Assembly (NCBI GenBank): GCA_024743115.1
Contig: JANSXC010000008.1
Location: 124,001-188,000 of the forward strand
Source of the DNA: a bacterium
GTDB lineage: Bacteria > Planctomycetota > UBA1135 > UBA2386
Reading direction: 5' to 3'
Length of the DNA: 64,000 nt
The position numbers and the translations under genes are program-made. Of this stretch, positions 6,826-16,161 are shown one piece after another. Under the pieces are notes generated by a model that saw only the letters and a program-made list of their open reading frames with translations, ran no database searches and was not told the origin of the DNA. Position 1 is the first letter of the stretch. The number at the start of each line of letters is the position of its first letter.

Positions 6826-9348
6826 TCAGCGCTTGCGGGCGTCGGGCTTACCCGGGTGACGTTGGCCCGGGTCAGGCTGGCGTGCTGGCGGGTGCTGCCC
6901 ATCGTCCGGCATCTCGGGCGTGGTCTCCGACACCTCGCCGAGCACGACATCGCAAGAGGCCACGATGCCGCGGCAGACGGCCCGCACGAACAGCACCTGC
7001 ATGTCGCGGGAACGTTCGATCAACTGCTCGCTCACCGCCAGGCCCTCGCGGGCGACCTCGCGGGCCTCGCCGAACATCTCCAGGTCGCGGTCCGCCGCGG
7101 TCGGGCCATCGGCGAGCTTCGTGAGATGCTCCGCGAACAGCGAACAGGCCAGCGCGAACGAGCTGGCGATGAACGCATCCTGCGGATCGTGGTCGCGTAG
7201 CTGCAGCAGTTCGCGGTAACCCCAGCGCATGTGAGCTTCGCCGGCCTCGACGTCGCCCGACTCGGCGAGCACGAAGCCGTAGCGCGTGCGGATCTTGGCG
7301 CGGAGGTGGCGCAGTGCGATGTGTCCCGGGTGCTCCTCGGCGACCTGAAGGGCTGCGACGGCGCTCTTGTGGGCGGCCAACTGAGCTGGCTGATCGCCCG
7401 CCCGGGCATGGGCCATGCCGAGCCGATAGCCCGTGATGCCCAGGGATTTCACGATCTCGATGTTGTCGGGGTCGCCGGTGCGGGCCTGTTCGAGGTAGTC
7501 CCGAGAGCGGGCGAGGTGTTCGAGCTCGCGGTCGATGTCCTGCTCCATGACCGCTACCGACGCCATGCAGCCTTCGTGGTAGGCGTAGTCGCGGCGTAGA
7601 TCGCGCCCCTTGGTGGGCGGCATCGTCGCGAGCCGGTCGAGGGTCGCCTTCGCGGTTGCCCAGTGCCCCTCGGCGGCGGTCATGTCACGGCGGCGGTTGT
7701 AGATGTCCGTGCCGCGGCGGAACTCGAGGTCCTTGTGCACGTGCAGTGCCCGCCGATCGTCCGGATCGTCGTCGAGGATCGTGCGCAGATGGAACGCCGA
7801 CCGGTCGTAACTCTGCATGCTCGTGGTCACCCCGTCCGATGCCGAGGCGTCGTTACGCTGGATGTTGCCGAGCTCGAAGTAGGCTTGCGCGAGCTGCAGT
7901 CGCATGCCGCCCGCAATCTCGAGGTGGTCCTCGAGGAAGGCCAGCTGCTTGCTCGCTTCGGAGATCAGCGTGGCGCGCAATTCGGTTGCATGCGGCAGGT
8001 CACGAAGGCGCCGCGGCAGGTCGAGCACCGCGTGCAGTGTCATGTCGAACGTGCGCCGCAAAGCGTCGTCCTTGACCGCTGATTCCTCCACGGCGAGCTG
8101 CTCGGCGCGGTGGGCGCGGACCGCGTACACGACGCTCGAGATGCCGCCGATCAGACTGATCGCGATCACGGTGAGCACCGCGGTGACGAACCCACGGCGG
8201 CGGCGTGCGAACATGCGCAGCTGGTAGCGCAGGCTCGGGGCGCGAGCGTTGATCGGTTCGTCGGCGAGAAAGCGCGCGAGATCGTCGGCGAGTGCGCCCG
8301 CGGTCGAGTAGCGCTGCGCGGGCAGCTTGGCGAGCGCCTTCTGCACGATGAGTTCGAGGTCGTGATCGATCTCAGGGCGCTGTGACCGCAGCGGCCTGGC
8401 CTCGACGTCCGTCAGGATGCGGCCGATCTCGGGCAGCCCCTGGCCCTCGAAGTCGAACGGCAGCCGGCCTGTGAGTAGTTCGAACAGCAGGACGCCGAGG
8501 GCGTGCACGTCGGTGCGCGTGTCGATGACGTTCTCGCCGCGGACCTGCTCCGGGCTCATGTAGTGCAGCGTGCCGATCACGTCGCCCGTTCGGGTGAGCT
8601 CGTCGGGGCGCGTGCCCTCGAGGCTGCGCGCGACACCGAAGTCGATCACCTTGACCTGACCGTCGCCGTCGACGAGTACGTTGTGCGGCTTGAGGTCGCG
8701 GTGCACGACGCCGCGTTCGTGCGCGTGCTGGATCGCGGCGCAGACGTCGAGGAACAGCGCGACGATCGCGCGATCGTCGAGTTGCTCGTTTCGCACCCAG
8801 CCGTCGATGGGGCGGGCGTTCTCGACGTACTCCATGACGAAGTACGGCCATTGCAGCCGGCCCATTGCCGTGGTCTCCGCGTGGACGCCAGCGGAGTGGA
8901 TCTGGGCGATGCCCGGATGGCGCAGGCGCGCGAGCACCTCACCCTCGTTCTGGAAGCGCTGCCGGGACTCGGCGCCGGACAGGACGGAGGTCACGAGCTT
9001 GAGCGCGACCCGGCGGCGGGGGTGTTCCTGTTCGGCGAGGTAGACGGTGCTCATGCCGCCGTGACCGAGCACGCTGAGGATCCGGTAGCCCGCGATCGTG
9101 CGTCCGCTCGCGAGCAGCCCCTCGGCCGAGGCGATGAGCTGGCGATGGCCCGCTTCCGGGTCGAGTGCGTTGGGCTGGCCTTCGACCTCGGCGAGCAGCG
9201 CCTGGGCCTCCGAGCGGATCGCGGTCGGCGCGTCGGCGAGTGCGGTCGCCCTGGCCCGGGGCTCGAGCTCCAGGCAGCGCTCGAACAGCGCGCGGACCGC
9301 GGGCCAATCGGGCTCGGGACCTTGGGACGACGGGGCAGGGGCGGTCAT
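6826..9348 (-). CDS. Membrane Ser/Thr protein kinase with C-terminal repeat region
   Basis: 840 residues. The Hanks-type kinase domain spans about 85-365: glycine loop GHGGMS at 95-100, Lys117 in VALKL, HRDLKPHN at 216-223, DFG at 236-238 and SPEQ at 265-268, so all catalytic residues are present. One transmembrane helix follows at about 388-410, and the last ~430 residues are helical with TPR-like periodicity. The N-terminal 80 residues resemble the helical region before many planctomycete kinases of this type. The gene lies 134 bases after an ECF sigma factor on the same strand. Pairing an ECF sigma with a large repeat-containing kinase is common in Planctomycetota, and the kinase may control the sigma factor; the sequence itself does not show this. 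Confidence 0.9.
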   Translation of the reverse strand: MTAPAPSSQGPEPDWPAVRALFERCLELEPRARATALADAPTAIRSEAQALLAEVEGQPNALDPEAGHRQLIASAEGLLASGRTIAGYRILSVLGHGGMSTVYLAEQEHPRRRVALKLVTSVLSGAESRQRFQNEGEVLARLRHPGIAQIHSAGVHAETTAMGRLQWPYFVMEYVENARPIDGWVRNEQLDDRAIVALFLDVCAAIQHAHERGVVHRDLKPHNVLVDGDGQVKVIDFGVARSLEGTRPDELTRTGDVIGTLHYMSPEQVRGENVIDTRTDVHALGVLLFELLTGRLPFDFEGQGLPEIGRILTDVEARPLRSQRPEIDHDLELIVQKALAKLPAQRYSTAGALADDLARFLADEPINARAPSLRYQLRMFARRRRGFVTAVLTVIAISLIGGISSVVYAVRAHRAEQLAVEESAVKDDALRRTFDMTLHAVLDLPRRLRDLPHATELRATLISEASKQLAFLEDHLEIAGGMRLQLAQAYFELGNIQRNDASASDGVTTSMQSYDRSAFHLRTILDDDPDDRRALHVHKDLEFRRGTDIYNRRRDMTAAEGHWATAKATLDRLATMPPTKGRDLRRDYAYHEGCMASVAVMEQDIDRELEHLARSRDYLEQARTGDPDNIEIVKSLGITGYRLGMAHARAGDQPAQLAAHKSAVAALQVAEEHPGHIALRHLRAKIRTRYGFVLAESGDVEAGEAHMRWGYRELLQLRDHDPQDAFIASSFALACSLFAEHLTKLADGPTAADRDLEMFGEAREVAREGLAVSEQLIERSRDMQVLFVRAVCRGIVASCDVVLGEVSETTPEMPDDGQHPPARQPDPGQRHPGKPDARKR

Positions 9349-9482
9349 CGGGGAGGCTCGTCGGAATGTCAGCGTTCTGGCCGGCGCTGCATTCCGTCCT
9401 TTCTGTCAGAGTGATGGTTCGAGGTCGGCGGTTCGGCGAAAGGGCCTGGGAGGTCGGCGGTCGAAGCGAATGTTCTCCCGGG

Positions 9483-10064
9483 TCAGTCTTCGCGGGAGCG
9501 CAATTCGCGCAGGAGGAATGCGCGGGCCAGCTCCCAGGCGCGGTGGACCGCACTCGGGCTCTTCTCGAGAACCGTGGCAGTTTCCTGCACGGTCAGTCCG
9601 CCGAAGAAGCGCAGTTCGACGATTTGTTCGAGTTCGGGATCCCGTGCAGCCAGGCGCTCGAGCGCCGCCTGCAGGTCGAGAACCGCCGCCCGGCCCTCCG
9701 TTTCACCGCCGATCGCGATCGCGAGATCGCCGTCGATGGACTCCTTGGAGGTGCGGCGTCGCCGGCGGGCATGGTCGACGAGGACGTTGCGCATGACGCG
9801 GCCGGCCAGGCGCAGGAAGTGGGTGCGGTCCGCGTATTGGCCCTCCCGCGGCTGCAGCCGCATCCAGGCCTCGTTGAGCAGGGCGGTGGGCTGCAGCGTC
9901 ACGCCGTGTTGCTCGCGCTGCATGATCGCCTGCGCCTTCTTGTGAAGGTCGGCATAGAGCAGGGGCATCAGCTGCTCGGCGGCGGCCTGCTCGCCACCCG
10001 AGAGGCGAGAGAGCAATTTGGTGATTTCGGCGGCCGTTTCGGTCATCGGCGGGGGACCTGACAT
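9483..10064 (-). CDS. ECF-type RNA polymerase sigma factor (TIGR02999-like)
   Basis: 193 residues. The region-2 helix contains LLYADLHKKAQAIMQRE, then LQPTALLNEAWMRL and FLRLAGRVMRNVLVDHARRR, which are hallmarks of the planctomycete-rich ECF family modelled as TIGR02999. Region 4 has a helix-turn-helix at LTVQETATVLEKSPSAVHRA. A second ATG 18 bases in (MTETAAE) is an equally likely start; neither has a clear Shine-Dalgarno. No anti-sigma gene is adjacent; the next gene downstream on the strand is the Ser/Thr kinase, a probable partner. The gene diverges from the cyclophilin gene across 91 bases. Confidence 0.88.
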   Translation of the reverse strand: MSGPPPMTETAAEITKLLSRLSGGEQAAAEQLMPLLYADLHKKAQAIMQREQHGVTLQPTALLNEAWMRLQPREGQYADRTHFLRLAGRVMRNVLVDHARRRRRTSKESIDGDLAIAIGGETEGRAAVLDLQAALERLAARDPELEQIVELRFFGGLTVQETATVLEKSPSAVHRAWELARAFLLRELRSRED

Positions 10065-10155
10065 TCTACCCGGGCGGCGGGATGCGGTGCGGAGACGTGG
10101 TGACGCACTGGTGCCGCGGTCGCAAGACGGGCCCGGGATCGCTACCTTCTAGGCC

Positions 10156-11043
10156 ATGACACCGGTCGAACAGTCGAAATCCGTCTTCCCTCTCGCTGTG
10201 CGGGGACTGGCCACGCTGGGCCTTGCCGCGCTGATCTGCGTCCCCGAACTGTCGGCCCAGGAGGCCGGCGACAGCGGGAGTGCCAAGCAGGCTGGCGAGG
10301 AGATGGCCAAGGCCGCAGCGGCGGCCGAGATCCAGGGTAAGCCGGCGCGCGACGACGAGGTCACGCGCAAGGACCCCGTGATCAAGATGCTCGACAAGTT
10401 CATCAAGGGCAAGGTCAAGAAGAAGGGCGACAGCTGGCGCACGAGCATGCCGCGGCCGCCGAAGGTCGAGTTCGCGAGCGATCGAACCTACTTCTGGATG
10501 CTCGATACGGACTGCGGCAAGCTTCAGGTCGAACTCTTCCCGCAGGAGGCGCCGCGGCACGTCGAGTCGACGATCTTCCTGGCGCGCGCCGGCTTCTACG
10601 ACGGGCTGAAGTTTCCGCGCACGATCCAGGGGTTCATGGCGCAGGGTGGCTGCCCGCGCAACGACACCCGCGGCAACGCGGGCTACATGCTGACGCACGA
10701 GTTCGCGAAGAACCGGCTGCACGACGGTCCCGGCATCCTCAGCGCCGCGAACGCCGGCCGCCCGAACACGGATGGTTCGCAGTTCTTCCTGACGTTCGTG
10801 CCGACCCCGCACCTCAACGGTCGCCACACCGTCTACGGCAAGGTGGTCGCAACTGCGCAGTGCAAGGCGACGCTCGCAGCGATGAACGCCCGCGGCACCC
10901 GCCCGCGCGAGGCCTGGACCAAGATCAAGCAGCCGCCGGTCATCAAGAACTCGTGGATCGTCGTGGAGAAGCGTGCCAAGGCCGGTGACGACGACCAGAA
11001 GGCTGGCGCGGACGCGAAGGCGAAGAAGGGTCGCGGCAAGTAG
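10156..11043 (+). CDS. Exported peptidyl-prolyl cis-trans isomerase (cyclophilin)
   Basis: 295 residues. A signal sequence (about 11-35, ending near SAQ-E) is followed by a charged, Ala/Lys-rich stretch and a cyclophilin domain at about 112-275. Diagnostic motifs are FYDGLKFPRTIQGFMAQGG, with the catalytic Arg and Gln, then NTDGSQFFLTF and HLNGRHTVYGKV. Cyclophilins isomerise X-Pro bonds; the signal points to action in the periplasm or a surface compartment. The C-terminal tail is Lys/Asp rich. A short GC hairpin follows between this gene and the convergent acyltransferase. Confidence 0.92.
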   Translation: MTPVEQSKSVFPLAVRGLATLGLAALICVPELSAQEAGDSGSAKQAGEEMAKAAAAAEIQGKPARDDEVTRKDPVIKMLDKFIKGKVKKKGDSWRTSMPRPPKVEFASDRTYFWMLDTDCGKLQVELFPQEAPRHVESTIFLARAGFYDGLKFPRTIQGFMAQGGCPRNDTRGNAGYMLTHEFAKNRLHDGPGILSAANAGRPNTDGSQFFLTFVPTPHLNGRHTVYGKVVATAQCKATLAAMNARGTRPREAWTKIKQPPVIKNSWIVVEKRAKAGDDDQKAGADAKAKKGRGK

Positions 11044-11049
11044 CCCGAT

Positions 11050-11064
11050 CGGCGCGTCGCGCCG
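11050..11064. terminator. Small GC hairpin between convergent genes
   Basis: CGGCGC (11050-11055) and GCGCCG (11059-11064) with a 3-base loop lie in the 23 bases between two convergent stop codons. There is no T-run, so termination is only suggested. Confidence 0.35.
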
Positions 11065-11066
11065 GT

Positions 11067-11846
11067 TCAGGCGTCGTGATCGTGCGGCACGCCGAGGTCG
11101 GCGAAGCCTTGCCGTTCGTTCGCGAGGAGATTGGCGGCCAGCGCGTCCGTGAGGTGCTCGAGTTCGAGGTCCGTCGTCTCGGCGGGCACGCGCACCGGAT
11201 CGCAGTAGTGCAGCACGATCCGGGCGAATGGCTTGGGGATCACGAGGCGGTCCCAGCTCTTGAGCCGCCACGCCCGGTCGACCGCGACCGCGAGGCCGAA
11301 CATCGGCGCGCCCGTCTGCCGCGCGAGCCAGGCCGGGCCGCTGTTCATGCAGTGGCGCGGTCCGCGGGGGCCATCCGGGGTGATGACGACGGGAGTGCCC
11401 TCGCGCACCGCGTCGCCGAGTTCGCGCAGCGCGCTCGCGCCGCCCCGGCTCGCCGAGCCGAGGATGACCCGGTAGCCGAACGCCCGCAGCGCGACGCCTG
11501 CGAGCTTGCCGTCGTCGCTCGGCGAGACGAGCACGCCGTGGCCGCGGTGTTTGTGGCCTTTCACGGGCAGCGGCGGCACGAGGCGGCCATGCCAGAGCAC
11601 CGCCACGAACGGCTCGGGTTTGGCCAGCTGCTCCAGCCCGGCCGCGCCGCGGCGCTCGATGCGCCAGGTCCAGGCCAGCATCCTGGTGAGTAGCGGGCCA
11701 CCGGTTCGCAGGACGAAGTCGGAGAGTCGCCGTCGCGCACGCCGCATGCGGATCAGGCCCGGCCGGTTGCGTCCCGCTGCCTGGCGCGCGGCGCGTTCTT
11801 CGAGCCGGGCCGCGGCGCGTTCTCGGCGAATCTCGCGAGCGTCCAT
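11067..11846 (-). CDS. DUF374-family lysophospholipid/lipid A-type acyltransferase
   Basis: 259 residues. Motifs typical of the DUF374 branch of acyltransferases are present in order: FVAVLWHGRLVPPL, LVSPSDDGKLAGVALRAFGY, GSASRGGASALREL and ITPDGPRGPRH. The family is related to KDO-lipid A acyltransferases and is predicted to add a fatty acid to a lipid precursor at the inner membrane. The N-terminal 50 residues are strongly basic, fitting membrane-surface contact. A role in LPS assembly agrees with lptE, bamD and the WaaP-like kinase elsewhere in the window. The exact substrate is unknown. Confidence 0.85.
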   Translation of the reverse strand: MDAREIRRERAAARLEERAARQAAGRNRPGLIRMRRARRRLSDFVLRTGGPLLTRMLAWTWRIERRGAAGLEQLAKPEPFVAVLWHGRLVPPLPVKGHKHRGHGVLVSPSDDGKLAGVALRAFGYRVILGSASRGGASALRELGDAVREGTPVVITPDGPRGPRHCMNSGPAWLARQTGAPMFGLAVAVDRAWRLKSWDRLVIPKPFARIVLHYCDPVRVPAETTDLELEHLTDALAANLLANERQGFADLGVPHDHDA

Positions 11847-11906
11847 CGCGGCCAGTGTCCCACTCCTCGCTCCGCTGCGCCCGGGTTGCTACAAATACTC
11901 GCGACC

Positions 11907-12416
11907 ATGTCCTCCCGCGCCTCCGATGCCGTCGCCACGCCTGAGCAGCTCGCCGCGATCGATTCGTCGATCGAGAAGCTCGCGCACGAGCGTGGCGCCA
12001 CCCTGCCGATCTTTCATGACATCCAAGAGCAACTCGGGTTCGTGCCGCCCGAAGCGATCGATCGGATCGCCGCCGCGCTGAACCTGTCGCGCGCCGATGT
12101 GCATGGTGTGCTGACCTACTACCACGACTTTCGCCAGCAGGCGCCCGGGCGCCACGTGCTCAAGATCTGCCGTGCGGAGGCATGTCAGGCGATGGGTTGT
12201 GAGCGGCTCGTCGAGCGCCTCGAAGAACGTCACGGCGTCGCGATGCACGGCACGACCGAGGACGGCAGCCTGACCGTCGAGCCGGTCTACTGTCTCGGCA
12301 ACTGTGCGCTGTCGCCGGCGGTGTTGCTCGACAATCGGCTGCTCGGTCGCCTGACGGAGAAGCGCCTCGATGCGATGGTCCACGCGCTCGGTGGCGACGA
12401 CGGAGGTGCGCAGTGA
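11907..12416 (+). CDS. fdsG: NAD-dependent formate dehydrogenase gamma subunit (NuoE-like, [2Fe-2S])
   Basis: 169 residues. The thioredoxin-like ferredoxin domain of NuoE/HoxE/FdsG proteins is complete, with cluster ligands CRAEAC and, 40 residues later, CLGNC. The N-terminal helical part contains IFHDIQEQLGFVPPEAIDRIA and VLTYYHDF, as in the family. The product passes electrons between the flavin subunit and the iron-sulfur chain. The next gene is a NuoF-like flavoprotein whose GTG start overlaps this stop (GTGA, 12413-12416). FdsG rather than NuoE or HoxE is inferred because no other Nuo or Hox genes are present and fdsA/fdsD lie at 33.8-36.9 kb. ATG 11907 was chosen over 11886 to match family N-termini. 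Confidence 0.82.
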   Translation: MSSRASDAVATPEQLAAIDSSIEKLAHERGATLPIFHDIQEQLGFVPPEAIDRIAAALNLSRADVHGVLTYYHDFRQQAPGRHVLKICRAEACQAMGCERLVERLEERHGVAMHGTTEDGSLTVEPVYCLGNCALSPAVLLDNRLLGRLTEKRLDAMVHALGGDDGGAQ

Positions 12417-13969
12417 GTGTTCGCGTGTTCGTGCCGCGCGACAGTGCGAGCAAGTCCGTCGGTGCTGACGAAGTCGCGCAGGCGCTGCAACTGGCACTCG
12501 GCGACGCGGCGACGATCGTGCGCAACGGCTCGCGCGGCATGCTGTGGCTCGAGCCGCTCGTGGAGGTCGAGACCGACGCGGGGCGCATTGCCTATGGCCC
12601 GGTCACCGTCGACGACGTCGCCGGGCTCGTGGCGGCCGGGTTGACCGCGGGTGGGGAGCACGAGCTGCGGCTCGGGCCGACTGCCGAACTGCCCTGGATG
12701 CAGCGCCAGGAACGATTGACGTTCGCGCGCGTCGGGGTCACGGACCCGGTCGACGCGGACGAGTACGAACGGCATGGCGGGATCGTCGGTCTGAAGAAGG
12801 CTGTCGCGATGGCGCCCGGCGACATCGTCGAAGAGGTCGTGGCGTCGGGTCTGCGTGGCCGCGGCGGTGCGGGATTCCCGGCCGGCATCAAGTGGCGCAC
12901 GGTGCTCGAGGCGCCGGGCGAACCGAAGTACATCGCGTGCAACGCGGACGAGGGCGACTCCGGCACGTTCAGCGATCGCATGATCATGGAGGGTGATCCC
13001 TACCTCATGCTCGAAGGCATGGCGATCACGGGGCTCGCGGTCGGCGCGACCGAGGGTTGGATCTACCTGCGCTCGGAGTACCCGGACGCGAAAGTGATCC
13101 TCGAGACCGCGATCGAGCGTGCCCGGGAACGCGGCTGGATCGGAGACGACGTGCTCGGCAGCGGCAAGCGCTTCGAGATCGTGCTGCGGATCGGCGCCGG
13201 CAGCTACGTCTGCGGTGAAGAGACCGCGATGCTCGAGAGCCTCGAGGGCAAGCGCGGCATCGTGCGGCAGAAGCCGCCGTTGCCGGCCCACGAAGGACTC
13301 TGGGGCAAGCCCACGGTCGTCAACAACGTCATGACACTCGCGGCGGTGCCGTGGATCCTCGCGCACGGCGGCGCGGCCTACGCGGCGCACGGCGTCGGTC
13401 GCAGTAAGGGCACGTTGCCCGTGCAGCTCGCCGGAAACATCAAGCAGGGTGGACTCGTCGAGGTGCCGTTCGGCATCACGCTGCGTGAACTCATCGAGGA
13501 CTTCGGTGGCGGCACCGCGTCCGGGCGCCCGATTCGCACGATCCAGGTCGGTGGCCCGCTCGGGGCGTACCTGCCGCCTGCCGCGTTCGACACCGCGCTG
13601 GATTACGAAGCGCTCACGGCCGCCGGTGGCCTGCTCGGTCACGGCGGCATCGTCGTGTTCGACGACACGGTCGACATGGCCAGGATGGCGCGCTACGCGA
13701 TGGAATTCTGCGCGATCGAGTCGTGCGGCAAGTGCACGCCGTGTCGCATCGGCAGCACGCGCGGTGTCGAGGTCATCGATCGCATCGTCAAAGGCGAAGA
13801 CCGCGGCAAAAACGTCGCGCTGCTGCAGGATCTCTGCGCGACGATGAAGGACGCGTCGCTCTGTGCGATGGGCGGGCTGACGCCCTTGCCCGTGCAGAGC
13901 GCGCTCGAACACTTCCCGGAAGACTTCCGGCCCGAGACGGCGCCGACTGGCGTGTCCAGCTCGAGCTGA
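12413..13969 (+). CDS. fdsB: NAD-dependent formate dehydrogenase beta subunit (NuoF-like diaphorase)
   Basis: 518 residues. An N-terminal ~130-residue region without Cys, a degenerate thioredoxin-like domain as in FdsB, precedes a NuoF core. Core motifs are GLRGRGGAGFPAGIKW (FMN), CNADEGDSGTFSDR and GAGSYVCGEETAML (NADH/FMN). The 4Fe-4S site is ESCGKCTPC plus the distant Cys in DASLCAMGG. This subunit reduces NAD+ with electrons from formate. The start is GTG 12413, overlapping the fdsG stop. The C-terminus meets the convergent COG0523 gene only 12 bases away, so the operon has two genes here. Assignment to formate dehydrogenase rather than a hydrogenase or Complex I diaphorase rests on the fdsA-fdsD pair in the same window. 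Confidence 0.85.
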   Translation: MSVRVFVPRDSASKSVGADEVAQALQLALGDAATIVRNGSRGMLWLEPLVEVETDAGRIAYGPVTVDDVAGLVAAGLTAGGEHELRLGPTAELPWMQRQERLTFARVGVTDPVDADEYERHGGIVGLKKAVAMAPGDIVEEVVASGLRGRGGAGFPAGIKWRTVLEAPGEPKYIACNADEGDSGTFSDRMIMEGDPYLMLEGMAITGLAVGATEGWIYLRSEYPDAKVILETAIERARERGWIGDDVLGSGKRFEIVLRIGAGSYVCGEETAMLESLEGKRGIVRQKPPLPAHEGLWGKPTVVNNVMTLAAVPWILAHGGAAYAAHGVGRSKGTLPVQLAGNIKQGGLVEVPFGITLRELIEDFGGGTASGRPIRTIQVGGPLGAYLPPAAFDTALDYEALTAAGGLLGHGGIVVFDDTVDMARMARYAMEFCAIESCGKCTPCRIGSTRGVEVIDRIVKGEDRGKNVALLQDLCATMKDASLCAMGGLTPLPVQSALEHFPEDFRPETAPTGVSSSS

Positions 13970-13981
13970 TCTCGACGCGTC

Positions 13982-15277
13982 TCAGGAACTCGAGCCGGCT
14001 GCGATCTCGCCCTGGTCCTGGCCCTCTTCCTCTTCCTCGTCCTCGGCGAGCCACGGCGCGAACGGGTCCGCGAACTCCTGCCAGTCGGCGGTGCCCAGCG
14101 CGAGCTCGGCATCGTCGAGCAGGCAGGCATCGAGTCGGCGGCGCAGATCGGCTTCGTCGACCTCACGACCGATGACGACGAGTTCCTGGCGGCGGTCGCC
14201 GAACGGCTCGACCGTGTTGGCTTCGATCTCCGCGAGGAAGCTCGGGTCGTCGGGCCACTCTTCGCGCGGCGCTGTCGCCCACCAGGTGCCCGCGCCCGAC
14301 AGCGCGCAGGAAGCACCGGCCTGATGCCACATGCCGACGTAGTCGTGGCGTGTCGCGAGCCACACGAAGCCCTTGCTGCGCAGCACGCCGGGCCAGTCTT
14401 CTTCCAGCAGTGAGTACAGACGCTCGGGATGGAATGGTCGCCGCGCGCGGTAGACGAAGCTCCGCACGCCGTACTCGTCGGTCTCGCTCGACTCTTCGCC
14501 GCGCAGCACGCTGAGCCAACCCGGCATCTCGGCGGCTGCGTCGAAGTTGAAACTGCCGGTGGCGAGGATGCGCTTCGGGTCGACCTTGCCGTGGTCCGCG
14601 AGAACCTGTTCCGCGCGCGGATTCAGTCGCCGGAGCACCGCCTGCAGCGCTCCGAGCTGTTCCGCCGTCACGAGGTCCGCCTTGCTGATGACGAGCACGT
14701 CCGCGAACTCGACCTGCTCGATCAGCAGATCGTCGATCGTGCGGTCGTCCTCGGCATCGAGGCCGATGCCGCGATCGCGCAGCTCATCGCCCTTGCCGAG
14801 GTCCTGCGGAAAGCCGCTCGCGTCTACGACCGTGACCATCGTGTCGAGGCGGGCGACGTCGGCGAGTCCGCGGCCTTCCTCGTCGGTGAACGTGAAGGTC
14901 TCCGCGACGGGCATCGGTTCGGAGATGCCGGTGGACTCGATGAGCAGGTAGTCGAACTTCCTGCTCTCGGCGAGTTCTGCGACCTCCTTCAGCAGGTCTT
15001 CGCGCAGCGTGCAGCAGATGCAGCCGTTGTCCATCTGCACGAGCTTCTCCTCGGTGCGATGCAGCGCGGCGCCGCCGTCGCGAACCATTGCCGCGTCGAT
15101 GTTCACGGCGCTCATGTCGTTGACGATCACGGCGACGCGCAGGCCGTCGCGGTTGTGAAGCACGTGCTGGAGCAGCGTGGTCTTGCCGGCACCGAGAAAG
15201 CCGGAGAGCACGGTGACGGGCAGCCGTTCGTTGGAAGTCGCGTCCGGTGACGCAGCAGAATCGGTTGTGGAGGTCAT
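13982..15277 (-). CDS. COG0523 (CobW/ZNG-like) metal-chaperone GTPase
   Basis: 431 residues. G3E GTPase motifs are GFLGAGKT at 26-33, the metal-binding CICC at 86-89, IESTGISEP and ISKAD. The C-terminal CobW_C domain follows, with the conserved stretch [21 protein letters not shown] and a very acidic tail. These proteins deliver metals, often zinc under starvation, to target enzymes. The start overlaps the stop of the DUF1826 gene (ATGA, 15274-15277), forming a two-gene unit. COG0523 plus DUF1826, with MerC-like and FolE2 genes nearby, resembles known zinc-responsive neighbourhoods. I found no clear Zur box. GTPase family is certain; zinc specificity is inferred. Confidence 0.9.
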   Translation of the reverse strand: MTSTTDSAASPDATSNERLPVTVLSGFLGAGKTTLLQHVLHNRDGLRVAVIVNDMSAVNIDAAMVRDGGAALHRTEEKLVQMDNGCICCTLREDLLKEVAELAESRKFDYLLIESTGISEPMPVAETFTFTDEEGRGLADVARLDTMVTVVDASGFPQDLGKGDELRDRGIGLDAEDDRTIDDLLIEQVEFADVLVISKADLVTAEQLGALQAVLRRLNPRAEQVLADHGKVDPKRILATGSFNFDAAAEMPGWLSVLRGEESSETDEYGVRSFVYRARRPFHPERLYSLLEEDWPGVLRSKGFVWLATRHDYVGMWHQAGASCALSGAGTWWATAPREEWPDDPSFLAEIEANTVEPFGDRRQELVVIGREVDEADLRRRLDACLLDDAELALGTADWQEFADPFAPWLAEDEEEEEGQDQGEIAAGSSS

Positions 15278-15996
15278 CGGGGGTTCGTGGTGGCTGCGTC
15301 CGCTTCGAGCGGCAGCTGGCTCAGCATATCGACCCGCAGCATGATTCGGAGCTCGTCCCCGGGGTCGGGTGAGCGGTGCACCGCACCGAAGTTCTCGGCG
15401 CCCGGCCAGGCCTCGCCCTTGAGCAAGACCACGCCGTGGGGGGGCACGTTCCGGACCTCGGCCCCTGGGCGCATCACGCCGTTCTGGTCGTCGGGCTGGT
15501 CCATACCGGCTTCACCGAGGAAACGGCGGTCGCAGTGCTCGTGCGGCAGCCACTCCGTGCCCGGGCCGCAGTAGGTTACGAGCATGCGGATCCCGACGCG
15601 GTCGACGTGAAAACGCGGGCAGGTCGCCTCGTCGGGCTCCTCGAGCGAGATCATGAGCTCGTCGGCGGCGACGAGTTCACCGAACGCCTCGCACAGCAGT
15701 TGCACGTCCGCGGCCAGGGCGCGGGCGCCCTCGCGATCCAGAGCGGCGGCAGTCGCCGGGACCAGCTCGGCCACGGTCGTGCCGAAGTCGCTGTCGCTCG
15801 TGCGCGCGATCGACCGCGACGGATTCGACAGGTGGCACTCGGGTCGCTGCAGCAGCTCCGTGATTCGTTGGTCCGGGGACCGCCGCCAGATCGCGATGTG
15901 GACGTCGGGATCGAGGATGCGGGCCAGGTCGGCGAGCTCGGACGTCTCGATCACGTTGGCGAAGCGCCGAGTCGAAGCAGGATCACAGGTCGTCAC
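15274..15996 (-). CDS. DUF1826 domain protein
   Basis: 240 residues with no signal peptide or membrane segment. It has the DUF1826 pattern: an N-terminal part with [16 protein letters not shown], a central [23 protein letters not shown], and a C-terminal [14 protein letters not shown] and AVHRSPDP. The Phe-His...Asp, Trp-Leu-Pro-His and Val-His-Arg-Ser spacing suggests a small beta-barrel with possible metal-binding His, like 2OG oxygenase folds, but this is only a visual impression. The function is unknown. It is the first gene of a unit with the COG0523 GTPase, a pairing seen in other bacteria. Confidence 0.7.
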   Translation of the reverse strand: MTTCDPASTRRFANVIETSELADLARILDPDVHIAIWRRSPDQRITELLQRPECHLSNPSRSIARTSDSDFGTTVAELVPATAAALDREGARALAADVQLLCEAFGELVAADELMISLEEPDEATCPRFHVDRVGIRMLVTYCGPGTEWLPHEHCDRRFLGEAGMDQPDDQNGVMRPGAEVRNVPPHGVVLLKGEAWPGAENFGAVHRSPDPGDELRIMLRVDMLSQLPLEADAATTNPR

Positions 15997-16161
15997 GTCC
16001 GTGCCCTTGCCGCTGGCGGCCCCCGGGTTCCACGAAACCCGGATTCCCGAGATTCGGATGCGGGGCTCGCGGCCACGCTGTTGGCGAGGTGCGGTCGCCC
16101 TTCCGGGCGAGGCTCCCCGACTGCCCGGCGCCGCTGTTGTTGCGCGACGCGGCCCTCGCCG

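Noticed and set aside
10064-10156. ECF-type promoter (GGAAC/CGTC) between the sigma and cyclophilin genes
   Set aside because: No pair of boxes with the right spacing was found on either strand.
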